From NCBI GenBank assembly GCA_947498765.1, contig CANMLG010000044.1:26969-90968 (forward strand): DNA of 64,000 nt, in the 5' to 3' direction. Source of the stretch: an uncultured Aquimarina sp. (GTDB lineage Bacteria; Bacteroidota; Bacteroidia; Flavobacteriales; Flavobacteriaceae). Both the position numbers and the translations under genes were made by a program. Under the pieces are notes generated by a model that did not search any database, was not told the origin of the DNA, and saw only the letters and a list, made by a program, of their open reading frames with translations. This document shows, one piece after another, positions 8,295 through 17,436 of the stretch; the stretch's first letter is position 1, and every line of letters starts with the position of its first letter.

Positions 8295-11200
8295 CTATTT
8301 CAAATAAAACCTAAAATCAAACTCATAATCCTTTGCTAAAATACTATGTTCGGGTCTTGGAGCTGCTTTTAAACTCCATGAATTATAACCCGCTACACCT
8401 TGCTGCTTGTAATCCAAATTTAATGTATATCCATTTAATGTAGTTAATTCACATTGATTAGCTGCTTTGTCTAAATCTGCGGTTTTATAAGGATACGTAC
8501 TAAATTCAAACGCTTCATCCGAAGTAATATTTAAAGTATTGCTAGCACTTTTAAACTTAGCATATCGCACTTCTGTTCTATTCCCGTAGGCTTGTGGAAA
8601 TACATAAGAAGCACTAAAATCATTTAATGTTTTTTCATAAACACCTACAAAAGCGCCATCATTTCTGTCTACATAATTTTCATGCGGTCCTTTCCCATAC
8701 CATGACACTGTTTCGAATGATTCCATTAATTCTGTTTGCACTCCTATTCTTGGTAGATTAGCCAATTTTTCGTTACAAGTAAATACATTATGCATTTGTA
8801 CCTCCCCAGTTGGATAAATGGTATAAGCACTAGTAAAAAAAACCTTTTTACCTCCTAATTGGTATTTACTAACTACTTCAACATTCTCCCCTTTTTGCTT
8901 CTTTTTAAAAGATAGTAATTGCTGATTTTGGGTAGCTTGTTTCCAAAAATTAATCGCAGGTATTCGTTGAATTACCGCTCTGTCATTATCGGTTACTGCA
9001 CGCCAAAAATTTGGTTTTATGGGACTCGACAATAAACTTTTATCATCCACTATAAAATTAGTAACATAACCCGAAGTGCTATCAAATGTTACCTTAAAAT
9101 CTTTACCGCTTACTTCTAATTTAGCTTTCGTTTCTGTGATAATTAAATCACTTCCTGCTTTAGCTTGTTTTACTGAGTTTTCTTTTTTAAATGGAATTTC
9201 AAATTGTTCCGAAGCAACCACGTAACCTTTTTCCGCCCAAACGGTATTGTTCTTTTGCTTAGCATAAACGTTTACAAAGTAGGCATTCTCTTTTTTCATT
9301 TTAAAGGAAGGCAACCCAATTGTAGCTGTATTAAAAGGAACTATATTATCAACTACTAACACTCCATTTTTAACTGCTTTCCCGTTTTCAATCAATTCAT
9401 ATGTAAAATCATATACAGCGCTATTAGTGAAGGCCATTCTGTTTTTTAAAGTAAACGTATTTTTATCGGCATTAAAACTTCTAAATTCAAAAGGTTGAAA
9501 TACGTATTTACACTCGTACATTACTGGTTTTACCGTTTGATCAGCATTAATGATTCCATTTAAACAGAAATTTCCATCGTTATCCGCATCTCCAAAATAA
9601 CCTCCATAGGCAAATTGCTCACAACCGTCTTTTGTTTTTACTGCTATCCCTTGGTCCATCCAATCCCAAATAAAAGCTCCGGCAATTCGTGGGTGAGATC
9701 TAGCTACATCCCAAAATAATTTTAGCCCTCCGTTTGAATTCCCCATAGCATGCGAATATTCGCAAGTAATTACCATTTTTTCTCCTGGCTGTGATTCATC
9801 CATTTCGGCAAACTCTTCAATAGAAGGATACATCCTCGAAATCATATCGGTAAAATCATAGGGATCTTTGGGAGTATTTCGAGATTGTGGTGATAGTATT
9901 CCTCCATATGATTCAGAACCTTCATAATGAATTAAACGTTCAGGATCATTCCATTTTAAATAGCCTGCCATAGCCGAATGATTTGCTCCAGCTCCAGATT
10001 CATTCCCTAATGACCATGAAAAAATACATGGGTGATTTTTATCGCGCTGATACATACGCACTGCACGATCCACAAAAGTTGTTGTCCATTCTGGATGACT
10101 CGCCAATTCCCCGCCAGAACCTCGTGTCCCATGTGATTCAACATTAGCCTCATCCATGACATAAATACCATATTGATCACATAAATCATAAAACTCCACA
10201 TTATTGGGATAATGGCTACAACGAACCGCATTAAAATTATAAGCTTTTAATAACATGATATCTTTTTTCATGTTTTCAAAACTTACCGTTTTTCCATTTT
10301 CAGCATTATGATCATGTCGATTTACACCGTATAACTTTACGGGTTTCCCATTTACTAAAAACACCCCTTTTTTAGTCTCATATTTTCGAAAGCCTACTTT
10401 GGCAGACTTACTTTCTATTATATTTCCTTTACTATCTTTTAAACTTAGCACTAAAGTGTACAAATATGGATTTTCGGCAGACCACTTTTTAGGCTGTTGT
10501 ACTGATATATTAAACACATCATATTTTGGATTCCATCGTTGACCATAAAAAATATTAGCAATTTTATCTGCATTTTCTGTTTTAGAAACCACTTTGGTAT
10601 TTTTATCAAATAATGTAGCTGTAACACTATAACTTTTCGAAGTTATTGATTTAGGAAATGAAACTTTTGGGCTTATTTTTAAAATGGCATTAGTATATGT
10701 TTCATCTAATCTAGTTTCTATTTTAAAATCCGAAATATTAGCTTTTGGCTCAGCCATTAACATAACATCTCTATGAATTCCCGACAAATCCCAATGATCC
10801 TGTGACTCTACATAAGAACCATCACTCCAACGGAACACTTTCAAAACTACTGTATTTGTTCCTTTTTTTAGATATGAAGTTATATCAAATTCTGCTGGTG
10901 TCCGACTGCCTTGACTATAACCTACTTTTTTCCCATTAATCCAGAGATAAAAAGCCGAGGTTACTCCCGCAAAATGAATACGAATATTCATGTCCTTCCA
11001 ATTGGCAGTAACTTCAAATTCTTTTTTATAAATCCCAACAGGATTTGCTGTTGGGGCAATTTTTGGCCAATCTAAATGCCCCCACGAATGCCGTTGATTG
11101 GTATATATCCGTTCTCCATAACCTTGCATTTCCCAATTCATTGGTACTTTTACAATGTCCCAATCATTAAAATTAGTTTCTAAAAAATTAGTTGGTGCTG

Positions 11201-11438
11201 CTTCAATACTTTCTGAAAAATGAAACTGCCAATCTCCATTCAATAAAAATACACGATCACTTTTAGTTTTATCACCAGTTAATGCTTCCTCTTCTGAGGC
11301 AAAAGAATACATCGTAGCCCTTGGTGGTAATTTATTAATGCCTATTACTGCTGGATTTTCCCAATCATTTTTTTGTTGCCCTATCAAAGTTAAACTTGAC
11401 AGGAATAAGACCGTGGCTAGTATTCTTAATTTTTGCAT
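8295..11438 (-). CDS. Secreted GH2 beta-galactosidase
   Basis: Hydrolyses terminal beta-galactosides. Signal peptide about 1-20 (SSLTLIGQ), then the LacZ-like order: jelly-roll sugar-binding domain about 60-230, Ig-like domain about 235-350, TIM barrel about 352-645, Ig-like domain, and small beta-sandwich to the end. Catalytic motifs are clear: SLGNESGAG with acid/base E480 and TCEYSHAMGNSNG with nucleophile E560. The length (1047) matches E. coli LacZ plus a leader, but this enzyme is exported and in Bacteroidota probably acts on galactose-containing polysaccharide fragments rather than lactose. It has no T9SS tail, so a periplasmic location is likely. A 44-nt palindrome lies 19 bp upstream of the start codon. 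Confidence 0.93.
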   Translation of the reverse strand: MQKLRILATVLFLSSLTLIGQQKNDWENPAVIGINKLPPRATMYSFASEEEALTGDKTKSDRVFLLNGDWQFHFSESIEAAPTNFLETNFNDWDIVKVPMNWEMQGYGERIYTNQRHSWGHLDWPKIAPTANPVGIYKKEFEVTANWKDMNIRIHFAGVTSAFYLWINGKKVGYSQGSRTPAEFDITSYLKKGTNTVVLKVFRWSDGSYVESQDHWDLSGIHRDVMLMAEPKANISDFKIETRLDETYTNAILKISPKVSFPKSITSKSYSVTATLFDKNTKVVSKTENADKIANIFYGQRWNPKYDVFNISVQQPKKWSAENPYLYTLVLSLKDSKGNIIESKSAKVGFRKYETKKGVFLVNGKPVKLYGVNRHDHNAENGKTVSFENMKKDIMLLKAYNFNAVRCSHYPNNVEFYDLCDQYGIYVMDEANVESHGTRGSGGELASHPEWTTTFVDRAVRMYQRDKNHPCIFSWSLGNESGAGANHSAMAGYLKWNDPERLIHYEGSESYGGILSPQSRNTPKDPYDFTDMISRMYPSIEEFAEMDESQPGEKMVITCEYSHAMGNSNGGLKLFWDVARSHPRIAGAFIWDWMDQGIAVKTKDGCEQFAYGGYFGDADNDGNFCLNGIINADQTVKPVMYECKYVFQPFEFRSFNADKNTFTLKNRMAFTNSAVYDFTYELIENGKAVKNGVLVVDNIVPFNTATIGLPSFKMKKENAYFVNVYAKQKNNTVWAEKGYVVASEQFEIPFKKENSVKQAKAGSDLIITETKAKLEVSGKDFKVTFDSTSGYVTNFIVDDKSLLSSPIKPNFWRAVTDNDRAVIQRIPAINFWKQATQNQQLLSFKKKQKGENVEVVSKYQLGGKKVFFTSAYTIYPTGEVQMHNVFTCNEKLANLPRIGVQTELMESFETVSWYGKGPHENYVDRNDGAFVGVYEKTLNDFSASYVFPQAYGNRTEVRYAKFKSASNTLNITSDEAFEFSTYPYKTADLDKAANQCELTTLNGYTLNLDYKQQGVAGYNSWSLKAAPRPEHSILAKDYEFDFRFYLK

Positions 11439-11456
11439 GTTTTTAAATTTATCCTG

Positions 11457-11500
11457 ATAATGATTAAACTAGTATTATTAAATACTAGTTTAATCATTAT
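11457..11500. repeat. 44-nt palindrome in the beta-galactosidase leader
   Basis: Perfect 20-bp arms (ATAATGATTAAACTAGTATT and its reverse complement) around a 4-nt loop ATTA, lying 19-62 bp upstream of the beta-galactosidase start codon. In DNA it resembles an operator for a dimeric or tetrameric regulator; in RNA it would be a stable AU-rich hairpin in the 5' leader. There is no T tract on the gene side. Confidence 0.75.
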
Positions 11501-11618
11501 TTCAAACATACTAACATACAACAAATAAGGTGTAATCAAAAAAGTTAATACAAGGAGAAATGATCCCTTATAGTTTATTAACCATAAGTTGTTTTAAAAC
11601 ATTTTACTTAAACAAAAT

Positions 11619-12782
11619 TTAGTTTTTAAAAAACCTAGCGCGTTTAGCAACTCCAAAAACTTTAACTCTAAGGTTGTTCGTTTGTTTAATAAATTTATTG
11701 ATCTGACGATTGAAAATAAAAAATAGATACACAATCAATAGTAGTGAAGAAAAAACAATAAACAACTGGATATTTATATCATAATCACCAATAAAGTACA
11801 CCATTGAAATAACTACTAAATTACTCATTGCTATAAATAAAGTTGCCTGTATATGTGAAAACCCCGCATCTAAAATTTTGTGATGTACATGATTCCTATC
11901 TGCCGACATTGGACTCATCCCACTTAAAATCCGTATTGTAAAAACACGAATAGTGTCTATAATAGGAAAACAAAAAGTTGCTGTTACCAATGCTATTTTA
12001 TTAGGTACAAAAATATTATTTTGTGTAATTATGTCCATTTTTAAAAAAATTAATGCTTGAAACATTAATAATATACCTATGAACATGGAGCCTGAATCTC
12101 CCATAAACAGTTTTCTTTGTTTAGAAAAATTAAACACTAAAAAACCAACTAAACATCCAATCAAAATAAACGACACTAACGAAGCAAAATAAAGTTCATT
12201 TAAAACAAAATAAATTCCAAAAAATAAACTTGCAATTATTGCTATGCTTCCTGCTAGTCCATCAATCCCGTCAATTAAGTTATAAGCATTTATAAAAAAC
12301 ACATACATAATAACGGTAAATAACACTGAAGGAATATAATTCAGAGTATCTATTCCTAATACCCCCAATATAGTATCAATTCGTAAATCAGTCATTAATA
12401 CGACAAGAAAAGATACCGCTATTTGACCTATTAGCTTCTTTAGGGGAGCTACTCCTATTAAATCATCTTTGACTCCTATAAAAAACAAAATTGTCACTCC
12501 TGTTAATATAGCTAGAAGTAATTTCATTTCTATTTTTGAAAACTCAACTATTACCCCTGAAAACATCAAACACAATGAAAAAACTATAAAAATACCAACG
12601 CCACCTAAATTTGGTGTTTCTTCTAAATGCGAACTTCGATCACATGGAGCCGCCATCAAGTTTTTTTCTCTTGTTAAACATATTATTATTGGAAAAATTT
12701 TAATTGAAAGAAAAAGAGCTGCTGAAGACATTACAGCAATAAATACACTTTGATTTGTTAAGAAACTGACTAGATCCTGCAT
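11619..12782 (-). CDS. MraY/WecA-type undecaprenyl-phosphate sugar-1-phosphate transferase
   Basis: Integral membrane enzyme that moves a UDP-linked HexNAc-1-phosphate onto undecaprenyl phosphate, starting synthesis of an O-antigen, capsule or teichoic-like polymer. About ten or eleven hydrophobic segments. Family motifs in order: DRSSHLEETPNLGGVGIF, GVKDD, NAYNLIDGIDGLAGS, FMGDSGSMF, and SADRNHVHH, the His-rich loop typical of WecA rather than MraY. I place the start at 12782 (MQDLVSFL), where the first membrane segment follows naturally; the reading frame extends 17 codons upstream without a leader-like sequence. No other polysaccharide gene is adjacent, so the polymer is unknown. Confidence 0.88.
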   Translation of the reverse strand: MQDLVSFLTNQSVFIAVMSSAALFLSIKIFPIIICLTREKNLMAAPCDRSSHLEETPNLGGVGIFIVFSLCLMFSGVIVEFSKIEMKLLLAILTGVTILFFIGVKDDLIGVAPLKKLIGQIAVSFLVVLMTDLRIDTILGVLGIDTLNYIPSVLFTVIMYVFFINAYNLIDGIDGLAGSIAIIASLFFGIYFVLNELYFASLVSFILIGCLVGFLVFNFSKQRKLFMGDSGSMFIGILLMFQALIFLKMDIITQNNIFVPNKIALVTATFCFPIIDTIRVFTIRILSGMSPMSADRNHVHHKILDAGFSHIQATLFIAMSNLVVISMVYFIGDYDINIQLFIVFSSLLLIVYLFFIFNRQINKFIKQTNNLRVKVFGVAKRARFFKN

Positions 12783-13218
12783 GTATTTGTTTTTAAAAAT
12801 TACTGATACCAAAATAACAACCCTAACACACACTAAATTAACACATTAATAATCAAATCTTGTTAATCTTTCATTAACATTTGTAACCTTTTAAAGAAAG
12901 AAAAAACTTAGGGTATTTTTAATGATATAAATTTCACAAGCAGAAAATAACTACTTAAAAATAAATAAACTATAATTTTTTATAGATTTTACATAATAAA
13001 TTCGATATAATTCAACATTAGTCGATTACACCTACTTAAAATGATTTTAATCATCTAAAAAACAACGAATTAAAAAATTAATACCGTCTAAATTCTAACT
13101 ATTTGTTTTCAAAAAAAGAATAAATTATTATACCAAAAACATTTAAACGACTTTATTGTACTTAAGTAGATCAAACTAAGTACATGTAGAAAAAATAAAA
13201 TTAAACATTTTAGCGATT
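12783..13218. other. Intergenic region without a recognised feature
   Basis: About 436 bp, extremely AT-rich with many A and T runs. I found no open frame of note, RNA gene, strong hairpin or TAnnTTTG element on the minus strand. It presumably contains the promoter of the sugar-phosphate transferase gene. Confidence 0.5.
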
Positions 13219-14754
13219 TTAATATAAATTACTCTTCAATCTACGTATCTCTTCATCAAAATTCAATGACTTAGAGTAAGCTTTCCAAAAATCAGGATTA
13301 TATTTTTTCCAGTTCTTGGGTTGTTCTTTTTTATTCTCAATTATTTGATCAAATTTATCCTCGGTGATTTGACTTGTTTTATATACTAAAACTTTATAGT
13401 CTGTAACCACTGTAGATCCAAAATTAACATCAGCTGCTAATTCATTTTGTTTTCTTCTTCCTTTTGTATTTTTATTTTTTTCAATGATTTTTAATGGCCT
13501 ATCAATTCCATATACTTTTGTCTGAGTATTTTCAATATACTTTACTGTATATTTTTGATCTACTCCCTTTTGAAAAATCATCGTTCCTTTATATCCTTGT
13601 TCTCTATAACTAAAACCCAATAATTTTATACTTCGTAAAGGCTTTATATTTTGATAGTCTACTCTCAAAACAGCAAAATCATCCATATTAATATAAACTA
13701 CTCCTTTAAAGTCTTCACTCCCATTAGGATCAAATTTAATTTGGTAAGCCAAATCGTTACCAATTTCAATAAAATCTAACATTTCAAAATCATATCTACC
13801 TGGCTTAAAAATAAAATTCAATTTCGAATCTTCATTATAAATCAAATTTTTAAAAATTTTGCCCATAGCTTTTCTATTCAAATTCAGAAAAAAATTAGCA
13901 TTCGTCTCTTCATTTTTTCCCATTTCATTTCGCATATCGATCAACTCTTCATTTTCAATAAAACTCTGATCTGCCCCTGCTTTAAAGCTAAAGAAACCTG
14001 ATTTTATTTTAAAATAAGAATCCTTTTTAACGTTTTTATTCAAAATATTTTCAAGAGTAGCATAAAAATCAGCCAAATAATCTTCACCATATATATCATA
14101 TAATTTATTTGCTTTCTTTATATCCAACTTATGATCATCCAAATCACTATAAAAGTCACCTAAAACTTCAGTATGAAATACGGAACGCTTAGGCACCTTC
14201 GACAATTCATTTTTCACAAAGGCTTCATCAATTTCTTTAAATGACGATTTTTTAAAATCTATTTGAAAATTATCTGTATGGTTATTATCTGATTGTCTAA
14301 AAAATAGTTCCTTTTTTGTAAAATTTTTGTTGTAATTTATACTTAACCTATTTTTTACCTCAAGCAGTACTTCTTCTATACTTAACTTTTTATTAGAAAT
14401 AAATACGGTATTTAAATCCTCTACCTTAGGTGTTAGATAGAGTACCGAATCTAATTTTCCAGTTAAGGGCAATGTCATTTCCTGATATCCAATGGACGAT
14501 ATACGTAATGAATCTGTTGCTGTATACCCTCTATTAATTTCTAATTTGAAAGCTCCATTTTGATCTGTTGAAACTCCATACTGGTTGGCCGCTAAAATAG
14601 TTACTCCATATATTGGCCTACCCGTAGCCTCATCTAAAATCGTTGAAGTTAGAATTTGAGCTTCAATTGAATAAAAACTCATGCAAACACATAAAAAAAG
14701 CGATACTTTTAACCAAGCTCGCTTATATAAAAAATGCAATTTTATAGGAAACAT
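13219..14754 (-). CDS. Exported protein with carboxypeptidase-regulatory-like domain
   Basis: Function unknown. Signal peptide about 1-33 (ending FYSIEAQ), then a CarboxypepD_reg-like beta domain about 34-118 with the usual TILDEATGRPIYGVTI start and SIGYQEM core. The remaining 390 residues are alternating beta and charged segments with no motif I recognise; a C-terminal stretch is rich in Lys (KKYNPDFWKAY...). Such proteins are common in Flavobacteriia and usually sit in the periplasm or outer membrane. I choose the Met at 14754 because its ATG shares the last A of the upstream gene's TAA stop (TAATG), indicating translational coupling; a start 8 codons upstream at 14778 would overlap that gene. 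Confidence 0.75.
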   Translation of the reverse strand: MFPIKLHFLYKRAWLKVSLFLCVCMSFYSIEAQILTSTILDEATGRPIYGVTILAANQYGVSTDQNGAFKLEINRGYTATDSLRISSIGYQEMTLPLTGKLDSVLYLTPKVEDLNTVFISNKKLSIEEVLLEVKNRLSINYNKNFTKKELFFRQSDNNHTDNFQIDFKKSSFKEIDEAFVKNELSKVPKRSVFHTEVLGDFYSDLDDHKLDIKKANKLYDIYGEDYLADFYATLENILNKNVKKDSYFKIKSGFFSFKAGADQSFIENEELIDMRNEMGKNEETNANFFLNLNRKAMGKIFKNLIYNEDSKLNFIFKPGRYDFEMLDFIEIGNDLAYQIKFDPNGSEDFKGVVYINMDDFAVLRVDYQNIKPLRSIKLLGFSYREQGYKGTMIFQKGVDQKYTVKYIENTQTKVYGIDRPLKIIEKNKNTKGRRKQNELAADVNFGSTVVTDYKVLVYKTSQITEDKFDQIIENKKEQPKNWKKYNPDFWKAYSKSLNFDEEIRRLKSNLY

Positions 14755-15023
14755 TATACTTCTTTTGGTGTTATACATGTTGAATACCCTGAATGGTAGA
14801 TATTATTTTTTAACTTAATTCCACTAAGGTAAGTTACTATAAATTTCTTTATAAAGGTATAGTTCCTTAAGTGGTTATTCACACTAATTTGTGGGTCTCT
14901 ATATTTTTTACGGATCATCCCATCATACTCTTGGTCTCCCCAGCAATTTGGACAATTATTTTCTGATACTTTTAGTATTCCTCCTTTTGATTGTCTTCTA
15001 AATAATTTAATTGAAAAATTCAT
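14754..15023 (-). CDS. Small CPNCWG-motif protein (flavobacterial, unknown function)
   Basis: 89 residues. The core CPNCWGDQEYDGMIRKKYRD followed by a VNNHLRNYTFIKKFIVTYLSGIKL stretch matches, from memory, a small conserved Bacteroidota family that begins CPNCWGxQEY and has a second Cys pair near the end. The N-terminal CPNC is intact (C23, C26), but the C-terminus here (NNIYHSGYSTCITPKEV) has only one Cys where two are normally expected, so the putative metal site may be incomplete or the tail has diverged. The gene overlaps the next one by one base (TAATG). No function is known. Confidence 0.65.
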   Translation of the reverse strand: MNFSIKLFRRQSKGGILKVSENNCPNCWGDQEYDGMIRKKYRDPQISVNNHLRNYTFIKKFIVTYLSGIKLKNNIYHSGYSTCITPKEV

Positions 15024-15175
15024 AGTCTTTTTTTTAGGGTTAATACTAGACTAAAACGGCAAATATTTTAACCTTTACTCGTTCCTTTTATGTCGAAAAA
15101 AAACAAAAAACCTAACCAAAACAAGCTTAAACATACGATTATCTCAAAATTTATGTTTTTTATTTGAGCATTTAT

Positions 15176-15213
15176 CATAAAAAAAGCCTTCTACATAAAT
15201 AGAAGACTTTTTA
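15176..15213 (-). terminator. Terminator after tRNA-Pro (minus strand)
   Basis: On the minus strand the tRNA is followed 10 bases later by a hairpin, AAGTCTTCTA / TAGAAGGCTT with one G-T wobble and a 6-nt loop, then seven T. It would end a prfA/tRNA-Pro transcript. Confidence 0.75.
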
Positions 15214-15222
15214 ACTAATTAG

Positions 15223-15297
15223 TCGGGAAGACTGGATTCGAACCAGCGATCTCACGCCCCCCAGACGTGCACTTTAACCGGACTAAGCTACATCCCG
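15223..15297 (-). tRNA. tRNA-Pro (anticodon GGG)
   Basis: Cloverleaf drawn by hand: acceptor CGGGATG / CTTCCCG with one U-U mismatch, D stem GCTT/AAGT, anticodon stem CACGT/GCGTG with loop CTGGGGG giving anticodon GGG, and T arm CTGGTTCGAATCCAG. Discriminator base A; CCA is not encoded. It reads CCC and CCU proline codons. It lies 17 bp downstream of the prfA stop on the same strand. Confidence 0.92.
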
Positions 15298-15314
15298 ATA
15301 TTTAATTAATTTAT

Positions 15315-16391
15315 CTAAAAAACATCATTTGATTCTTTAAGCTTCTCTGTATTTTCAACAAGCATTAATTCATCAATAATTTTTTGAATATCTCCATTAA
15401 TAATATTTTGTAAATCATACAATGTCAATCCAATTCGATGATCTGTTACACGACCCTGTGGATAATTATAGGTTCTAATTTTTGCAGAACGGTCACCACT
15501 TGATACCATACTTTTTCGTTTTTCAGAATCTGCAGCTTGCTTTTTAGCTAGCTCCAACTCGTACAAACGCGAGCGTAATACTTTTAAGGCTTTTTCTAAA
15601 TTTTTATGTGATGATTTTTGATCTTGACAGCTTACAATCATTCCTGTAGGTTCATGATGTAACTTAATGGCTGAATACGTAGTATTTACCGATTGTCCAC
15701 CTGGTCCTGTCGATGTTGTACGTTCGATACGTACTTCGGTCATATCCAATTCTACATCAAACTCCTCCGCTTCGGGTAATACCATAACCGTGGCTGCACT
15801 AGTATGCACTCGTCCTTGAGTTTCTGTCTGCGGTACACGTTGTACACGATGCACACCTGCTTCAAACTTCATGGTTCCATATACATCCTCGCCATTTACT
15901 TCAAGAATAATTTCTTTAAAACCACCACTTGTTCCATGACTCGTATCCATAACACTTACCGACCAACCTTTACTTTCGCAATATTTATTATACATACGGT
16001 ATAAATCCCCTGCAAAAATACTCGCTTCATCACCACCAGTTCCTGCTCTAATTTCAAGCACACAGTTTTTTGCATCTTCAGGATCCTTAGGCACTAACAT
16101 GAAACGGATTTTTTCTTCCAAAGCTGGTAAGGCTTCTTTAGCTTCATCCAATTCCATTTTTGCCATTTCTACCATTTCGGCATCACTCCCATCGGCAATT
16201 ATTTCTTCTGCCTCAGCTATGTTATTAGTAAGCGTAATATAAGTTTCGCGCTCATCCATGATGGCTCTCAAATCCTTATACTCTTTATTTATTTTTATGT
16301 AACGCTTTTGATCCGAAATAATATCGGGCTGAATAATCAGGTCACTGATTTCATCAAAACGTTGTTTTACTATATTTAATTTATCGATCAT
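15315..16391 (-). CDS. prfA: Peptide chain release factor 1
   Basis: Recognises UAA and UAG in the ribosomal A site and triggers peptide release. 358 residues, normal for RF1. The catalytic GGQ is in [13 protein letters not shown], and the anticodon-like stop-recognition region precedes it. It is RF1 rather than RF2 because the length, N-terminal domain and full RF1-type GGQ context ([20 protein letters not shown]) fit, and there is no programmed frameshift. tRNA-Pro follows on the same strand. Confidence 0.95.
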   Translation of the reverse strand: MIDKLNIVKQRFDEISDLIIQPDIISDQKRYIKINKEYKDLRAIMDERETYITLTNNIAEAEEIIADGSDAEMVEMAKMELDEAKEALPALEEKIRFMLVPKDPEDAKNCVLEIRAGTGGDEASIFAGDLYRMYNKYCESKGWSVSVMDTSHGTSGGFKEIILEVNGEDVYGTMKFEAGVHRVQRVPQTETQGRVHTSAATVMVLPEAEEFDVELDMTEVRIERTTSTGPGGQSVNTTYSAIKLHHEPTGMIVSCQDQKSSHKNLEKALKVLRSRLYELELAKKQAADSEKRKSMVSSGDRSAKIRTYNYPQGRVTDHRIGLTLYDLQNIINGDIQKIIDELMLVENTEKLKESNDVF

Positions 16392-16419
16392 TATCCAGAA
16401 AATTGGAAGGCAAAGTTAA

Positions 16420-17106
16420 TTAAATTAAACCACTTTTTACTCCTTCATTAAACTCTTCTAAACCTTTACTTGCTCCTTGTTTTATTACACTTACGTGAGA
16501 AGGAATATTTGTAGCAGGATTAGGGTCAATATAATAAATCTTTGCCGAAGCTGGCGCATATTGAAACAAACTTGCTGCTGGGTATACTTGCAACGATGTG
16601 CCTATAATTAATACTATATCTGCTTTTGAAACCACACTTACAGCTTTATCCAACATAGGCACAGCCTCACCAAACCATACAATATGTGGTCGCAATGAAT
16701 TCCCTTGTGAATCGGTATCTTTTTCTGTTAAATCGACATCCCAGTCCACAATATAATTTTCATTTTTTAAACTACGTGCTTTACGTAATTCGCCATGCAA
16801 GTGAATAATAGTTGTACTTCCCGCTCTTTCATGTAAATCATCCACATTTTGTGTAATTATAGAAACTTCAAAATCTTTTTCCAACGCTGCCAATGCATAA
16901 TGCCCTTTATTTGGTTCAACTTCAAAAAGTTGTTTTCTGCGCTGATTATAAAAATTATATACCAAATCAGGGTTTTTCGCAAAGCCCTCTGGACTCGCCA
17001 CTTCCATTACATCGTGACCTTCCCACAAACCCCCAGCATCTCTAAAAGTATTGATCCCACTCTCGGCACTCATTCCTGCTCCTGTTAATACGACTAAATG
17101 TTTCAT
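16420..17106 (-). CDS. cobB: NAD-dependent protein deacylase, sirtuin class III type
   Basis: Removes acyl groups from lysines using NAD. 228 residues: NAD-binding GAGMSAESGINTFRD at the N-terminus, QNVDDLHERAG with the catalytic His region, HLHGE, and PHIVWFGE and GTSLQVYPA near the C-terminus. FYNQRRKQL carries the Tyr-x-x-Arg pair that marks class III desuccinylases/demalonylases such as E. coli CobB and SIRT5. The four zinc-binding cysteines seen in most sirtuins are absent between HLHGE and PHIVW; there is no Cys in the whole chain. Bacterial sirtuins without the zinc site exist, so it may still be active. Spacing to prfA is 28 bp, same strand. Confidence 0.88.
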   Translation of the reverse strand: MKHLVVLTGAGMSAESGINTFRDAGGLWEGHDVMEVASPEGFAKNPDLVYNFYNQRRKQLFEVEPNKGHYALAALEKDFEVSIITQNVDDLHERAGSTTIIHLHGELRKARSLKNENYIVDWDVDLTEKDTDSQGNSLRPHIVWFGEAVPMLDKAVSVVSKADIVLIIGTSLQVYPAASLFQYAPASAKIYYIDPNPATNIPSHVSVIKQGASKGLEEFNEGVKSGLI

Positions 17107-17436
17107 TAATTATATAATATTAAAATAAGCTTATTGACTAAGTTATGTTTTTATTACAATTCATATTCTAAATTAGAATAAAACTACACCTAAATTAATG
17201 CTGTTATTTGATTTTTAAAGAATTCATAAAAATTAACAAAACAATCATTTTCACAATAAATATCACACAATTTAAAAAGAAAAGATATTCTTTTGATACC
17301 TAAACAAAAGATTCAATTATTATAATACACTTTAAAACATTATATTAGATGTACTCGAAAAAACACAATAGCTTAAATGTGATTTTCAAATAGTTGACAT
17401 TCTATAGCTGTGACTACACTTGAAGTCAAAAAATAT
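17107..17436. other. Intergenic region without a recognised feature
   Basis: 330 bp between the divergent sirtuin and sensor-kinase genes. It is AT-rich; no RNA gene, strong hairpin or convincing TAnnTTTG promoter element was found. It should hold two divergent promoters. Confidence 0.5.

Noticed and set aside
12469..12753. 94-codon plus-strand frame opposite the WecA-like gene
   Set aside because: It lies wholly inside a membrane-protein gene with intact motifs on the minus strand.
16849..17088. 79-codon plus-strand frame within the sirtuin gene
   Set aside because: Antisense shadow of a conserved gene; the peptide has no plausible family.
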